A stretch of DNA of 64,000 bases from Phyto melanocephala. Taxonomy: Eukaryota; Arthropoda; Insecta; Diptera; Rhinophoridae. Numbering within the stretch: position 1 is the stretch's first letter; each line of letters opens with the position of its first letter. Of this stretch, positions 35,101 through 50,100 are shown piece after piece. The translations under genes were made by a program, and so were the position numbers. The notes under the pieces were generated by a model. That model was given only the letters and a program-made list of their open reading frames with translations. It made no database searches and was not told the DNA's origin. The stretch lies in contig OW799234.1 of the NCBI GenBank assembly GCA_941918925.1, positions 85,014,497-85,078,496 on the forward strand, read 5' to 3'.

Positions 35101-38100
35101 ATTGATCTATTAAGTAATAACAAATGCGGTTGCCACAGACAATCCTTCTTCTTTGTGTATGTGCATTAGGAACATATGTATCTGTAGCTATAAGGAAAAA
35201 CTGCTTATGTCTGTTTTTATAGTTTTTCAGGAAAACACTTTTAAATTTTAAAGTTGATTTTTAAAAATTGATTACCTTTAAAAAAACATATTATATGAAT
35301 TATGCGCTATATGAATTAAAGATCACATTATTTTTCGTATATTAAACTAAATTATATGTTAAAATAAGTTATTATTCCAAATGATATTCTTCTTTTAAAA
35401 AATATCGGAAATAGTTTTTTGCGCTATAACTTCCTGTTAAGTTGCCCCAAATAGTTGAGAAGATAGTTTTGAACTCCGGGATTGCAATGATGCGATTATA
35501 TCAACTTTATCTCAAGTCGACTTAAGCATTTTTTTCTTTTTATCACAGATATAATTACTCTTTTATAAATGAAAATTTTATTAAAGTTCTAAAATAAAAA
35601 CTATTAATTAAAATTGTAAATGTAAATGTAAATAAACTAATAAAAAATTTGTTGTGTATAAATTTGAAAATAATTCGGAACTACACAAATACAAGAAAAG
35701 AGGAAGCATGAAAAAAGCAGAGTATTAAAACTATAGCCAACATTTATGAATACAAAAAAAGCACTTTTAACTAATACATATAAACACAATAATGAGCAAT
35801 CATTTACGGGTATACCTCTTTTTATAAAAAACAATTTGGATAACCGACAAATTTGTTCACGTTATAAGGCTTTCTTACTGTGTTCACGCTACAGATTAGT
35901 CAGTGTAAAAAAAAAATATGTTCATCTTATCCGGTGTTTACGTAAGGCAGTGTTTTGTTCCCGCGAGTCAACTGTACTACAATGGCAATTTCGAGTGATT
36001 TAATTTCACTCGGAATACATAACACTGGCGTATATTAGTTTTAGTTATTTTTTCATGTACTTTTTTCTGCTGTCCATTTTGACCGAAATAACAGTTAAAT
36101 GATTTGTTATGATTTAGAAAAGATAATATCTGAAAGCTAACGTGATTAAAAAAATAATATTTGTTGGACCAAGGATAAGTTTAGGCTGGAATAGTTTGTA
36201 TAAGTTTTTTCTCACTCTGTATTCACTTAAACGTTATTTATTGCAACTAATGTAATTTAATTCCACTTAAAAAATAAAAGTTGTTTGAATTTTCGATTTA
36301 TAATTCCAATTCCGTTCGGAATTTATCTGTGACAAGCCTAATAATCAATTATAAAAGTGTATAAACTTTGTATGCATTTTATTATTGGTCACCCTGTGCT
36401 GAAATTCGATGGTTCTTTATTAAATGTTGAGGTTTTGTATTTTTATACCCTTCATCTGTGGTGCACAAAGGTATATATAGCTTTGTCATTCCGTTTCTAA
36501 TTTCTACAAAATTCATTTCCGACCCCATTAAGTATGTATTTTCTGAAAGCTTATGAATAGAGAAGTCGATTAAGCCCTGACCGTCTGTCCGTGTGTTGGT
36601 TGAAATCAACTTTTAGAAGCAACTATATGTTTCTCAGATCTAAGTATGGTATCAATCTTTTGGAAATATCCGAGAATGATTCGCTATTGAAATTCAGCAC
36701 AATCGCCCCATGACTTTCTGAGATATGAGCAAAAAACCACGACCACCTGGTTTTTTTAAACAATTACAACAACATACATACATATATACTGGTTAGAGTA
36801 AACGTGGCATCAAATTCCAGCTGAGCCAAAAATTTTTTTTTTATTTTATATATTATTGATATTTTTATTATTTTTTTTATATTTTTTTTTTAATTTAAAA
36901 AAAAAAATTTTTTTTTCTAATTTTTTAAAAAATTTTATTCAAAATTTTTTTTGTTTTTTTTTTTGTTTTAATACATTTTTTTATTTTTGGAAACAAACAT
37001 ACGTAAACTCAATTTATAATTCTGCAATGGGTTGTTTTGTATATGTATGTACGACGTATTTCATATGAGATGAATGGTGATACAAACAATTGTTATTGCA
37101 TGACTACACGTTGTAAAGGGTATATAAGATTCGGCACGGCCGAATATAGCACTTTTACTTGGTTATTTTAAGTTTATACCTAAAAACACACACATTCAAT
37201 ATATTTTTTATGTAAAAAACATGTTTAACAAATGTCGGTTTTTCTAACTAAAAACAAATTCTATGAAAACATGTCAAAAAAAAGATTTTTTTAATAAAAA
37301 TGTTTATGAAATTTCTGTACATCAACAATAATATTACTATTATTATTATCATAATATTATAGTTAATCGATATTCAAAATCAAGGCATATTTATTCATCA
37401 GGTAGTCTGGAAACGTCAGCTGATTATTTTTTTATTCACTGATTTTAAACTTTAGGTGTCGAAAGTCCATAGATAAAAAAATAATTCTCTCTCTTTTATC
37501 ATTTATTTCAAATTTTAAATTTTATATATAACAAATATAAACAAAAAAAATTCTCTTTTATTTGCGATTACCAGATGAAAATAAATATGCCTTGATTCAA
37601 AATTAGAAAAACAAAAATTAAATATAATAACAATAATACAAATTATTAATTTAATTTATTATTACAAAACAAAAAAAGTGCTATGAAAGAAATCTAGAAA
37701 AGTATAACTAAATAAAAATATATAATTAACAAACTACCAAGATCTAAAATTAAAATTACTTCTTTTAACATCATTTTCATTTCATACCTCTCGATTTCCA
37801 TTATCCTGGCAAGCACAAATTACATTTATAGTTTAAACGTACGTATGTATGTACATATTTGTTTAGTTTTTGTTTTTGTAATTTTTATTTTTAAATAAAA
37901 AAACAACATTGAATTAGCATTAAATTTGGTTTAGCATAAAAACAAAACTAATTTCAATTATTAAACCGAAAATACATTAAATAAACAAACAAAAAAATGG
38001 CAATAGAAAAACTTCGAAAATAAAACAAAGCAGTAGTGGTGGAATGCCAATATTTTCTTGGGAAAGTTTTTTATGTAGTAAATATGTTCTCTTGTTGTTG

Positions 38101-41100
38101 GTATTATACTCGTATTTTTAGTTTTTAAGTACAAGAATTTCATTTTTTTTTTTAATTTTTTTCTAAAACTAAAAATGTTAACATGCTAACACGATGCTTT
38201 ATTACTTTGATTTGAGTTACAGACAAGAGTTCTTTATTAAGGAAACATTTCACAAAGAGCTGGTGAGATTGTGCTTTAATATACAGTATAAAAATAATAT
38301 TATTTATATTGAAAACAATTACTTCATTAGATAAATGAAAGGATCGACATTTCAATTGTTTATTTTATACATCGAATTTGATTTGTTTCAATTTTCTTTC
38401 ATCTTTGTTTTAACTACATAAATACGACAATTTATGATGATAACATTAATTTCAATAACTAATAGTTTTTAGGAAAAGCTTACCTTTTTAAAATGCATCA
38501 ATGTATCGGCACTGTTTTCACACATCTCTGTTATTAGTGTAACACCCGTTATTAAAATACCTAAAAGAATTGAAAATTATTTAATTTTTATTAATAATTA
38601 TTAGTTTCTTTGGTGTTTTTCTTTTAAATAATATGTAATACATAGTTTTTTTAAGATTTAGGGCTTTCAATAAAAAAAACAAATTTTTTTGGTTCTTATA
38701 TTATTTTATCGATATTTCGCTACTTCTTTGTGTAGCATAGAGTATTTATTATCTATTTTTATACCCTTCACCTGTGGTGCACAAGGGTATATATAGCTTT
38801 GTCATTCCGTTTGTAATTTCTACAATTTTCATTTCCGACCTCATAAAGTATATATTTTCTGAAAGCTTATGAAGAGAGGAGATGATTAAGCCCTGTCTGT
38901 CCGTCTGCCCGTGTGTTGGTTGAAATTAATTTTTAGAAGCAACTATATGTTCCTCAGATCTGAGTAGAGTATCAATCTTTTGAAAATATCCGGGAATGAA
39001 TCGCTATTGAAATTCAGCTATTGAAATGAGCAAAAAACCACGACCACCTCGTTTTTTTTACAATTACAACAACAACAACATACAACATACATATACTGGT
39101 TAGAGTAAACGTGGCATCGAATCCCAGCTGAGCCAAAAAAAACTTTTTCTATTTTATTTTTTATTTTATATATTATTTATATTTTTATTTTTTTTTTTAA
39201 TTTTTTTTAAATTTTTTGTTTTAAATTTTTTTTTAAATTTTTTTTTTGTTTTTAATATATTTTTTTTTGTAATTTTTTTTTAGAAACATATTACGTAAAC
39301 TCAATTATAATTTTACAATGGTATGTTTTTTACATGTATGTACGTATTTTATATAAGATGAATGGTGATACAAACAATTGTTATTGCATGACTACACGTT
39401 GTGAAGGGTATATAAGATTCGGTGCGGCCGAATATAGCACTGTTACTTGTTTTTTTTTTTAATTTATGCAAAAATAATTCAATTTTTTATACCCTTCACA
39501 CAGTGAAAAAGGGTATATATAGGTTTGTCATTTCGTTTGTAATTTCTACAATTTGCATTTCCGACCCCGTAAAGTAAATATTTTCTGAAAGCTTTTGAAT
39601 AGAGGAGTCGATTAAGCCCTGACCGTCTGTCCGTGTGTTGGTTGAAATCAACTTTTAGAAGCAATTGTGTATGGTATCAGTCTTTTGAAAATATCCGGGA
39701 ATGAATCGCTATTGAAATTCAGCACAATCGCCCCCATAAGTTTGCGAGATATGAGCAAAAAACCACGATCACCTCGTTTTTTCACAATAAAAACAACAAC
39801 GTACATACAAACGTGGTATACAGGGGCTCAATTCTCGTTCTGTGAAACTTTGAAATGAAAAAATGTTTGTATAGCAAAGGGTATGGTGACACCATACGAT
39901 ATGACACACAAAAACTTTTCATTTCATAGAACGAGAATTGATTAGAGTAAACGTGGCATCGAATCTTAGCTGAGCGAAAAAAAAAATATTTTTTATTTTA
40001 AATATTGTTTATGTTTTTATTATTTTTTTATATTTTATTTTAGTTTTTTTTTTTAATGTTTTTTTGAATTTAAAAAATTTTTTTTATTTATTTTTTAAAC
40101 ATACATACGTAAACTTAATTTATAATTTTACAATGGGATATTTTTATCTATGTATGTACGTATTTTATATGAGATGAATATGGTGATACAAACAATTGTT
40201 ATTGCATGACTACACGTTGTGAAGGGTATTTTAAGATTCGTCACGGCCGAATATAGCGCTCTTACTTGTTTGTTTTTATTATTGGCCAAATATAATTAAT
40301 TCTCTTATTTTGTTTCTTTTTTTAACTATTGAGGTTATGCCATTTATGTAAAGAAAATTTCAAATCCTTATTATTTGAGGATGAAAGCTAATATGAATGA
40401 ATATTTGATGTTTTATTAGTAACAAGTATAGCCTGCGATCGGCCAATTCGACCGTAATATAGTTGTAAATATTGTTTAAACTAAAAATATAATTTTGTTC
40501 TATTAATTTATTCTATGCATTACACAATTTCTGGCAAAGTGAATAAAATCAACATTTATCAACCGATTTATATGATTAATAGCTTATTTTGTTCAAAGTA
40601 TTCCTACCTTTCTGAAAAAAATGATAAGAAATATAAATTTTACCCTAATAATTTTTTAATGCCGTTTTGAAAACAATAAATAATTATGTATTAATTTTGC
40701 ATGAAAAAAACTTTAGCGCAACTTATTTCTGGATAACTTCTAAACACTTGAAAATATAAAGAAACGTTATTTAGCTGACTTAAAGAAAATTTTGTTGTTA
40801 ACCATTTGCTGGTATTTGTTATCAAAAGCAGCATAACCGCCTTGTTTATAGTGAAATATTAGGCATGCCCATAAAAAATCTAAGCCCAATGTAAAAAAAA
40901 AACTGAAAACAGATTTGAATTTAGCGAGTCAAAATCTCTATAATCGACATAATTTTATTTAAAGGCGGGCAATTTTTTTTTTTTTTTTGCAGACCAGTGT
41001 AGTGGAAAAACCAAAATTATTATAGCCACATAAAAAACTTACTTATTTCATTCTTTATTTATATAATTAAGAGTTACATTTTATTTGCATAAAACACGTA

Positions 41101-44100
41101 ATAATAAGCATGAAACGTTTTCTAATAAATTTTCTAACAAATTCCTAATAAAAAAAAATTGTAATACAAATTACAAAAATAGTAATACATTTTTACACAA
41201 AAAAAAAACAAAACTTACCATGATTTTTTTCACTCAACAGTGAGCGTGTGGCTGGTAAGAAAATTTCCATCAATTCGGGTACTCGGCGAATGACACGAAA
41301 AGCACAGAGGATGGCTTTCTTGCGTATGTAAGTATTTGGTGATTTCATAAGACGCTCTACCTCGCTGGCTAAATCACGTGCCATTTCAGGTGAGGCAATG
41401 GCACCTAAAGTGCATAATGCCAAACCTACAACAAATTGCGTTGAACTATTTAAATCACTGTGGGTTGTTGGCAACGAAAAAGAAAAACAAGAAATACACA
41501 AAACAAATAATTTTAAAATCTATTACTATTACTATTTATAGCATGTTGGTTGCTACAGAGAAAAACATTTCCAGTTCTCACATTAAACATACTTTTTTAA
41601 ACAATTCGTTATTAACAGATGAACATCTTGACGTTCGTCCAGCAACAACATGGCTCCTAAGTAACCAATTCGTTTGTCGGTAAAACGTGTACTGGCTGTC
41701 AATTTTAAGCATTCCAATTGTCCAAAGTGTGCCGGATAGCCCAGCATGTGTATGTATAATAATTTAGCAATATTGCGACATCTGTAAATGTACAACAAAA
41801 AAAAAAAAAAATTAAAAACTATATTGATTATTAATGTTTAAAATAGAGATTAAGATATACTTTTAATTAGGAAATCCACCATATAAGTATGTATATAAAA
41901 AACGGGCGTAAAATTAGCATATCATACTAATCTTTCAATAAATTCATATTAAATATATATGGGGTGATTCAACGTAAGGTTTAATTTATAATTTAAATAT
42001 TTATTAAGTGTCCAAAAAATGTATGCCTCTATTAAATTTAATTACTCTACGTCCTCCTGTTTAGCCGCTATTGCCTTGTCGGTGCAAAACGGACATATTG
42101 GCCTTGCCTAGTTTTGCATGACAATGCATTTATATTAGTATTTAGACGATTCTTACTTCTAATGTATTTAAAATGTTTTATCCCGACAACAAATTTATTT
42201 AACTCTATCATGACTTTAACAGACATATAGTTGGACATGGCTACTGATTTGTTTTAAGATCTTAAACGAATGATAAAGTCGAGATGTATCTAAGCCCACC
42301 ATAATTTTTTTTTTGGTGGTGGGTATTATTATAACGATTGAGTTTAATTCATTTCTTTTGACTTAAATAATATAATTTCTTATTGTATAGATATTTTATA
42401 ATGTCATCTCGTCTACTAACCTCCATACTGGATCTTCTTCTCGAAAAGTAGTACGTATGTAGGCACATTCTTTATTAACAACAGCGCGTTCTTCTGCAGC
42501 TGTGCGAGCAGCACGTATCTGTCTTATAAGATCTCTTAAACGTGTAGGTGTAGGCATCCTCACTACAGGAAAAGGAAAAACAATATAAAATAAATTTAAT
42601 CAAATTTACAAATATCACAGTCTAAAGAAAAAAAAGACAAAATAAAAATATACTTAAAATTATGCAAATTGTGTTTCTTTTGTGTAGGTGCGTAGGGTTC
42701 CCAATTGAGATCCTAAGCATAACCTGTACTAAACTAAGTGAACATTCGCATCTCAGTCATAGTAGGGTAGTCAACCGTTTTTGTGGATCATAATCATGGA
42801 TTAAAGAACATCAGGATCCAAATATTAAACAACAAACAAGTACTTCGCAACATAACTTTGCAGACAATTTGTAGAAGCTGTTGTGATGCAAGTCTTTCCA
42901 TGATCACTCGCCAAACGATACTGAACATGCGTTATCTGTCTTAAAAAGCCTATTGAAAATCAAACCTCACGAAGAATCACGTATGGATTTTGATTGTAAA
43001 GATAGCAATTCATCTGAAAGTGATCCACGTCACTAAATATTTTTAGCTATTGGGCAGATGGATCTTAGCGCAAGTCAAATTAAAGTCTGCAAAAATCTCT
43101 CGAGTCTCTTACTACACAATTTCTCTGTTTTATGGCGTACGGAAGTACAACGATGACTTATTTGTTATCGAAGACCTATCTTGTCTATCGTAAAACGGAC
43201 GCAACGCACGCATGGTTCGCATTAAACAACATTCATATTAGTACTTAACAAAATTTAATAACCACGGACAACCTGGAACAAACTCTTTCAGCCACAAATA
43301 CGAAAATACTATGGGCAGGTAGCACTATCAAAAAGAAAGTGTTAATAAATCACATGGCCCAATGTCGCTACATTGGGCCATGCCGCATCTGATAAGACCC
43401 TTCACCGTCATGTACTAGATATAATGACCACATCGTAGCTTAGCCTAAATTTTTGATTTCATGCAATACGCTATTTTTCTTATTATTTCCGACGCCATCC
43501 TTGATGTTAAATTTTTATATAGTTAACTAACTGTATTCTACTAGTCAAGCTCTTTCATTTGATACCCATATTGTTGGGGTCAAAAAAATTCGCTCCGCCA
43601 TTTTGTTTCTGACGCCATCTTGGATTTTACACTTTTTATAGTTTACTACTGTACTGGTCGAGCGCTTTTATTTGATACCAGTATTGTGGGGGTTAAAGGG
43701 AACAAAGTCGTAACTACTATATTTGACTCATATGTATATTCGCCATTTAATATAGGACGCCATTTTACATTTTTTCTTTTATTATCTTACTATATTTTAA
43801 TACTCAAGCCCTTTTATTTTATCCCAATATCGCCTCTCTTGGTTGTACAGAAACTGAAAAACATAGATTTCCGTTTGTAAATTTTAGGAAAAACACCGAA
43901 GCAGTTGTACTTTGGTTCTTACATCTCAGTTGGTTTCAAACCGATTTGTTTGTTTTTCCTAGAAATAATTTCTGAGATTACGGCTTATAATTTAGCATTT
44001 TAAGTGTGTTTAAAAATGATTTAGGAGTTAAAAAATGTTGACATAATTAAAAAATATATATTGTTTCAAATAAATTTGGCCTTTAACTTTGCCGATTAGT

Positions 44101-47100
44101 GGCCAATTTGTCCAAAATTTTTCACGAGTATCTCCAAAGGTATAGCAAATTTATAAATAGTAACAACCGTGTCTATAAATTATCCTAGGCCTATAAAATT
44201 TTAATTTTGGTAGTAAAAATATGGGAAAACACAAGAGACAGTCGTGTTTATTTGCTCATATATATGAGCAAAGATATCTTAGAAATTTATGGGGCGATTG
44301 TTCTGAATTTTAATAGCGATTGAATCCAAAAGATTGATACCATACACAGATCTGAGGAACATATGGTTGCTTCTAAAATTTGATTTCAATATACACAAGG
44401 GCAGACTTATTGACTCCCCTATTCATAAGCTTTCAGAAAATATATACTTTATGAGTGCGAAAATGAAAATTGTAGAAATCAACAACGGAATGACAAAGCT
44501 ATATATACCCTTATGCACCACAGGTGAAGGGTATAATAATCAGTTGACGAATCAAGACTACCTAATGAATAAATTTGCCTTGGTACATTGCACAACTAAA
44601 GCAACCGTTTATCAATAAAGAATAAGATCAGTGAAACCTTAACACACATTTTTAATTCCACCTTTCTTCATGCACAAAAAATATAACTGTTTATGATCAA
44701 GTTTGCATTTAAAAACTTGTCAAATTATGTGTACAAAATAATAGCATAATCGGATTATTAGTTTGTTTGAAAATGGATTCCGAAGAAAAAGTGCGTGAAA
44801 AAATAATAACAATTTTTTTAAAAAATCCCAGTCGTACTTACAAATCTATTGCAAATGAGATAAAGGTGTCACGACAAACAGTTTCGCGTGTGATAAAAGT
44901 GTATAACGAACGTCGTAGTATTAAAAGGAAAGCTGGAAGTGGAGCTAAAAAAGGTATAACTGACCCACAGTTAGTTTCAAAGATTGTTAGTCTTCTAAAC
45001 CAAAATCCCAACCTCTCAAACCGTAAAGCCGCCTTAAAAGCAAACTGTTCCGATTTTTTTGTAAGGAAGGTTAAAAGATATGAAGGCCTTAAGTCCTACA
45101 AGGTTCAGAAAGTGCCAGACAGAAATTCGAAGAAAAACTTGGATGCAAAAAGTCGTGCCAAAGAACTGCTTAGAAATTTTATCAACAAATATGAGTGTTG
45201 TATTATGGATGATGAGACTTACGTTCTTGCCGAATTTTCTCAGCTCCCAGGGCGAAGTTATTATGTGGCCGATGGAAGAGGTAATGTCGATGACCAATTT
45301 AAGTTCCAAAAAAAGACAAAGTTTCCAAAGAAGTACTTAGTTTGGCAAGCTATATGCACGTACGGAGAAAGAAGCAGTAAATTTATTACTACTGGGACTA
45401 TCAACACTGATATTTACATCAAGGAGTGCTTGCAGAAGAGGTTGCTTCCATTCATACGAAAACACAATAAGTCAACATATTTTTGGCCCGACCTAGCGTC
45501 GTGTCATTATAGTAAATCTGCAGCAGAATGGTATGAAACAAATAATAAAGTGGTAGTGCCAAAAGAAGCAAATCCACCTAATTGTCCAGAACTAAGGCCC
45601 ATCGAACGTTACTGGGCTTTAGTCAAAAGAGTGCTGAAGGATACAAAACAAGTTGCTAATACTACTAAAATTTTTTCCCAGAAATGGTCTTATTCCAGCA
45701 ATAAAGTTACTAAGAATACCATCAAAACCCTCATTGTCTCAATTCCGGAAAAGGTGAAACAGTTCATCAAAAAAAGCTGAATTTTTACAAAAAGCATTAA
45801 TATTTTAATTTACTGTTATTTTATTGTTAAACCACGCTATTTTCATTAAAATTGATTAATTCGTTTCAAAGTTATTGCGTTTTATTCGTGTTAGGGTTTT
45901 ATCGATCTCATTCTTTAGTTGTTATTTTTGGAAACCCTAATGCACAACATTACGTTAGCAATTTGTGCTTGTGTAGCTGTATAATAAAAATGGCTAATTG
46001 TGGCAAGAGTTTTACTTTTATTTCCATTTAAATGCTGTTGCTCTTACATATGAGGTATTTCATACCAATTGTCCCGCTATCTATGTCTATTGTGTGATTA
46101 AGATAAGACATTGAAGAACTTTTTGATTTGTTAAAAAAGTGTGAAAACTAAGCGTGACCAAATAATGATAAATTTACAGTTTTATTTTATACTAGCTTGT
46201 GCCCGCGACTTCGTCTTCGTAGTTATAGGGATAAAAGGTAGACTTAGTATTAACCTATATTATTATTTATGTATATGTTTGTCAAATTTATTTATTATAC
46301 CTATTAGTAGGATTATTAATTTGAAAATTTGACTTTGAAAATATAAAAGAAAAGTCAAAACTTTCAACAAAACTAAAAATTTTACAACACAAATTATACC
46401 CTTGACACGAGAATGTATGTAAGTCATAAGTTTAAAAGTTTGTCAATCCGGTTGTAATTTTTACAATATTCATTTGCGACCCTATTAAGTGTATATAGTC
46501 TGAATCCCTATAGCTAGAGGAATTTATTTATCTAAGTCCGTCTGTCTGCGAGGATGTTGAAATCATCTTTTCAAACCCCCACGTATACTTAAGACCTTAT
46601 ATAGTATCAATTTATCAGATATGCTTTTTAAAATTTTGCTTTTAAAACTCAGTTATGTGGACACAGTACGAACTAAGATATGATCGAAAGAATACGATTG
46701 TCAAATAAAGTCAGATTTTCCAACACCTAGGAATTTCTTGAAACGTTCGTTACGTATATACAAAATATGTATCTTTGTCAACGTTAACAGAAAATCTCAA
46801 TGTGTCAACTACCGACAAAGATACAGGCGAAAAAAAATGTCTAGAAAAAAATTTAAATACAAGGTTCAGATTATCGTTAAGCTAAAACAACAACAAAAGC
46901 TAGCGGTCGCTAATACATACTTATGTATGTGTGAAGAGTCTTTAATATATTCGTTACAGCCGAATATAGAGCTCTACTTATTCTTCTATTTGATTATAAA
47001 GTCCCGTAATATTATTCAAGTGCGTTAAAAAAAAATCTTTGAACTATTTTACAAATCTGTAAAAATGTATATTTTTATAACTTTCACCTGTCATGCCAAG

Positions 47101-50100
47101 GGTATATATAACCTTTTTATGCCGTTTGTAATTTTTACAATATGCACTGCAGACCCCATAAAGTACATATATATTTTCTGAAAGCTTATAAATAAGAGAG
47201 CAATGTCTGTCTACCCGTGTGTTGTGTTTTAAATACATGTATGTGATATCAATCTTTTTTTAAATATTCGGAAATGAATCGCAATTTATTAAAATCGTTC
47301 CAACACTTGCTGGGATGTGAGCATTTAAAAAAGGACTGCCTCTTTTTTCCCCAAATTTTTATCACAAAAATTAAAAAATTAAGGCCCTAGGATAATTTAT
47401 AGACAAGATTGTTACGGTTTATAGATTTTGTATGCCTCTAGGGCTATTTGCAAATTTAACAAATCAGTTTCTAAACGGTAAAGTTATAGGGCAAGAAATA
47501 ATTGCAAAAATATATACTTTAAAAATTAAAGCTTATCAAGCTCATCTACAATTGTTGGACATACTAGTGACATCAAATTACAAGTCGTATTCTCAAAAAT
47601 CATTTCTAAGAAAATCTAACAAATCCATTTGAAACAAACTGAGATATAAACACAAAAATAGAACCGTTTCATTGTTTTTCGTAAAATTTAAAATTGTTTT
47701 AGCTTCTAGAAAACCGACAGAGTTATGATGGTTATTAAATGGCTTGTCTAGCGGAATATTATATAAACACTATAAAAAATTTAAATCTATGATGGCCGCC
47801 TCTACAAAATAACGAACAATCTATATTCATATGTATATATTTAAAAGAGTAACGTTAAAGACATGAAATTTAAACAATGGGTTTCTCTTTCGATGCATAG
47901 CTCAACTAAGAAGGAATTTTTGGAAATTCAGTCTTTAAGGACCATACCAAGATTGACCTCAATTTTGAAACGATCTTTTTGTGTGAGAGTGGCACGAACT
48001 TATAATAGGTTATCGGATACTTTAAGGACGTTTGATGTTAATATTGATTCCTTTAGGAAAGAACTTTTTCGCGAGTTGTCTGAAAATACTACTTAATTGA
48101 ATGACCATTCTCTATCCATTTACATATTTCAATCTTGGTCTCAAGTTTGGTTAGTTTGGCTTATATTTTCTGTGCAATTTTCTTGTCATTATATTTTTAA
48201 TTCCTTTATATTTATATTTAAATTATTACATTATATTTTTATAGTTTAAGTAAAAAGCATTGTAAATTTTTTTTAGTAGAAGTTTGTAGCCAATTATGGC
48301 CTAGAGGTATGGTTGCCAAAATTTAAATAAATAAATAAAAATAAATAAATAAAAACGGGAAAAATCAATAACCTTATATCTTCTAAACTAAAATGAAATG
48401 GTATTCACCTACTCAAAAAATACGCTTGCAAGTGTCTGGCTGTTTTTCGAATTTTCAACTCCTAAGGGAATACGAGACTGAAAATGTTATGGGCGATCTA
48501 AAAGATACTCTTTTATACCCTACACCTATGGTGCACAATGGTATATATAGCTTTGTCATTCCGTTTGTAATTTCTACAATTTTCACTTCCGACCCCATAA
48601 AGTACCTATTTTCTGAAAGCTTATGAATAGAGGAGTCGATTAAGCCCTGACCGTCTGTACTTGTGTTGGTTGAAATCAACTTTTAGAATCAACCAAATGT
48701 TCCTCAGATCTGTGTATGGTATTAATATTTTGGAAATATCCGGGAATGAATCTCTATTGAAATTCAGCACAATCGCCCCTGAGATATGAGCAAATAAGCA
48801 CGACTGCCTCTGTTTTTTCCCATATTTTTACCACCAAAATTAAAATTTTCAGCCATAGAATAATTTATAGGTACCTTTACTACTATTTGTAGATATAATA
48901 TGCCTCTAGAATATTCGTGAAAAATTTTGGATAAAGTGGCCTCTAGTCGGTAAAGTTATAGACAAACATTTTTTTTTTTAATTTATATTCCAAAATTAAT
49001 TTTTTTTCAGCTTCTAGACAACCGAGAGAGTCAATATTGGTATCATCTGAAAGGACTTGACTTGCACTATAAAAAAATTAAGATTCATGTTGGCCGCCAC
49101 TACAAAATGGCGTCAAATCTGGTATTTTAAAATGTAACTTCTTGAACCTCCTCAATATTGGCATCAAATGTAAGGGTTGGACAATTAGAATAAATTATAA
49201 AAAAATGTAAAATCTAAGATGGCGTCTAAAAGAAAATGGCGGATCAAATGTTACCTACGTAAAAATTCAAAATCAAGGATGGCATCGGAAATAATAAAGG
49301 AAATAGCGTATTGCATGAAATCAAAGATCTGGGTTCGCTACGATTTGGTCATTATACCTATGTACATTATGATGAAGGGTATTATCAGACTCGGCACGGC
49401 CGAATATAGCACTCTTACTTGTTCATTTAACTTTTATGGTCTGAACAGTTGGTATGTATGTACATCTGTAATTATTTATAAACTGCTATCTTAGACTACA
49501 AAAGTGGGTGTTAAAAGATTAATGTTCACAAACTGGGCTTCTTTTGAGTCTTAATTTTTTTTCTTTCTTTTACTATACGGGTACATATATTTTTCTCTTT
49601 TGGTTGTTTTGTCGGCTCGGTTCTATTTCTTGCACATACATATTAAATTTTATTTTAAATCCAGTTTCGTGAGTATTAATTAATGCCAACATACAAATCA
49701 AGTGTTAATACCCAGTTAACCAACTATCGTTAATCAATATGATTTTTTTTTCTTTAATAAGGTCGCCTATACTAATTTATTATATCCACGAAGATATGAT
49801 TGGCTTTTCAATTTCGTAGCGACATTTGTTTAAAAATATCGTATACGATTTGCTCCGGGTGTCCAACACTGGTCGTCAACGATTTTGTAGTCTTTAAGAC
49901 TGGGTCATTTGGGTACTCAACCTTCTTACATATACACACACACACACACACACAAAATGCTAAGTTAGTTAATAAAATGCTTTTCTTCTTCTTGCCAAAA
50001 TCCATACAAGCAAACAAAAATAAATAAAATATTAAACGTAATGAATTTATAAAAAAAGAACAAAGAATATAACGTTTTTATTAATGGCTCACTTACCTCT

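Noticed and set aside
38757..40272. Two adjacent like-oriented copies as an LTR pair or solo LTRs
   Set aside because: No gag-pol, primer-binding site or polypurine tract between them (about 30 bp apart), and the ends are hairpins, not TG...CA.
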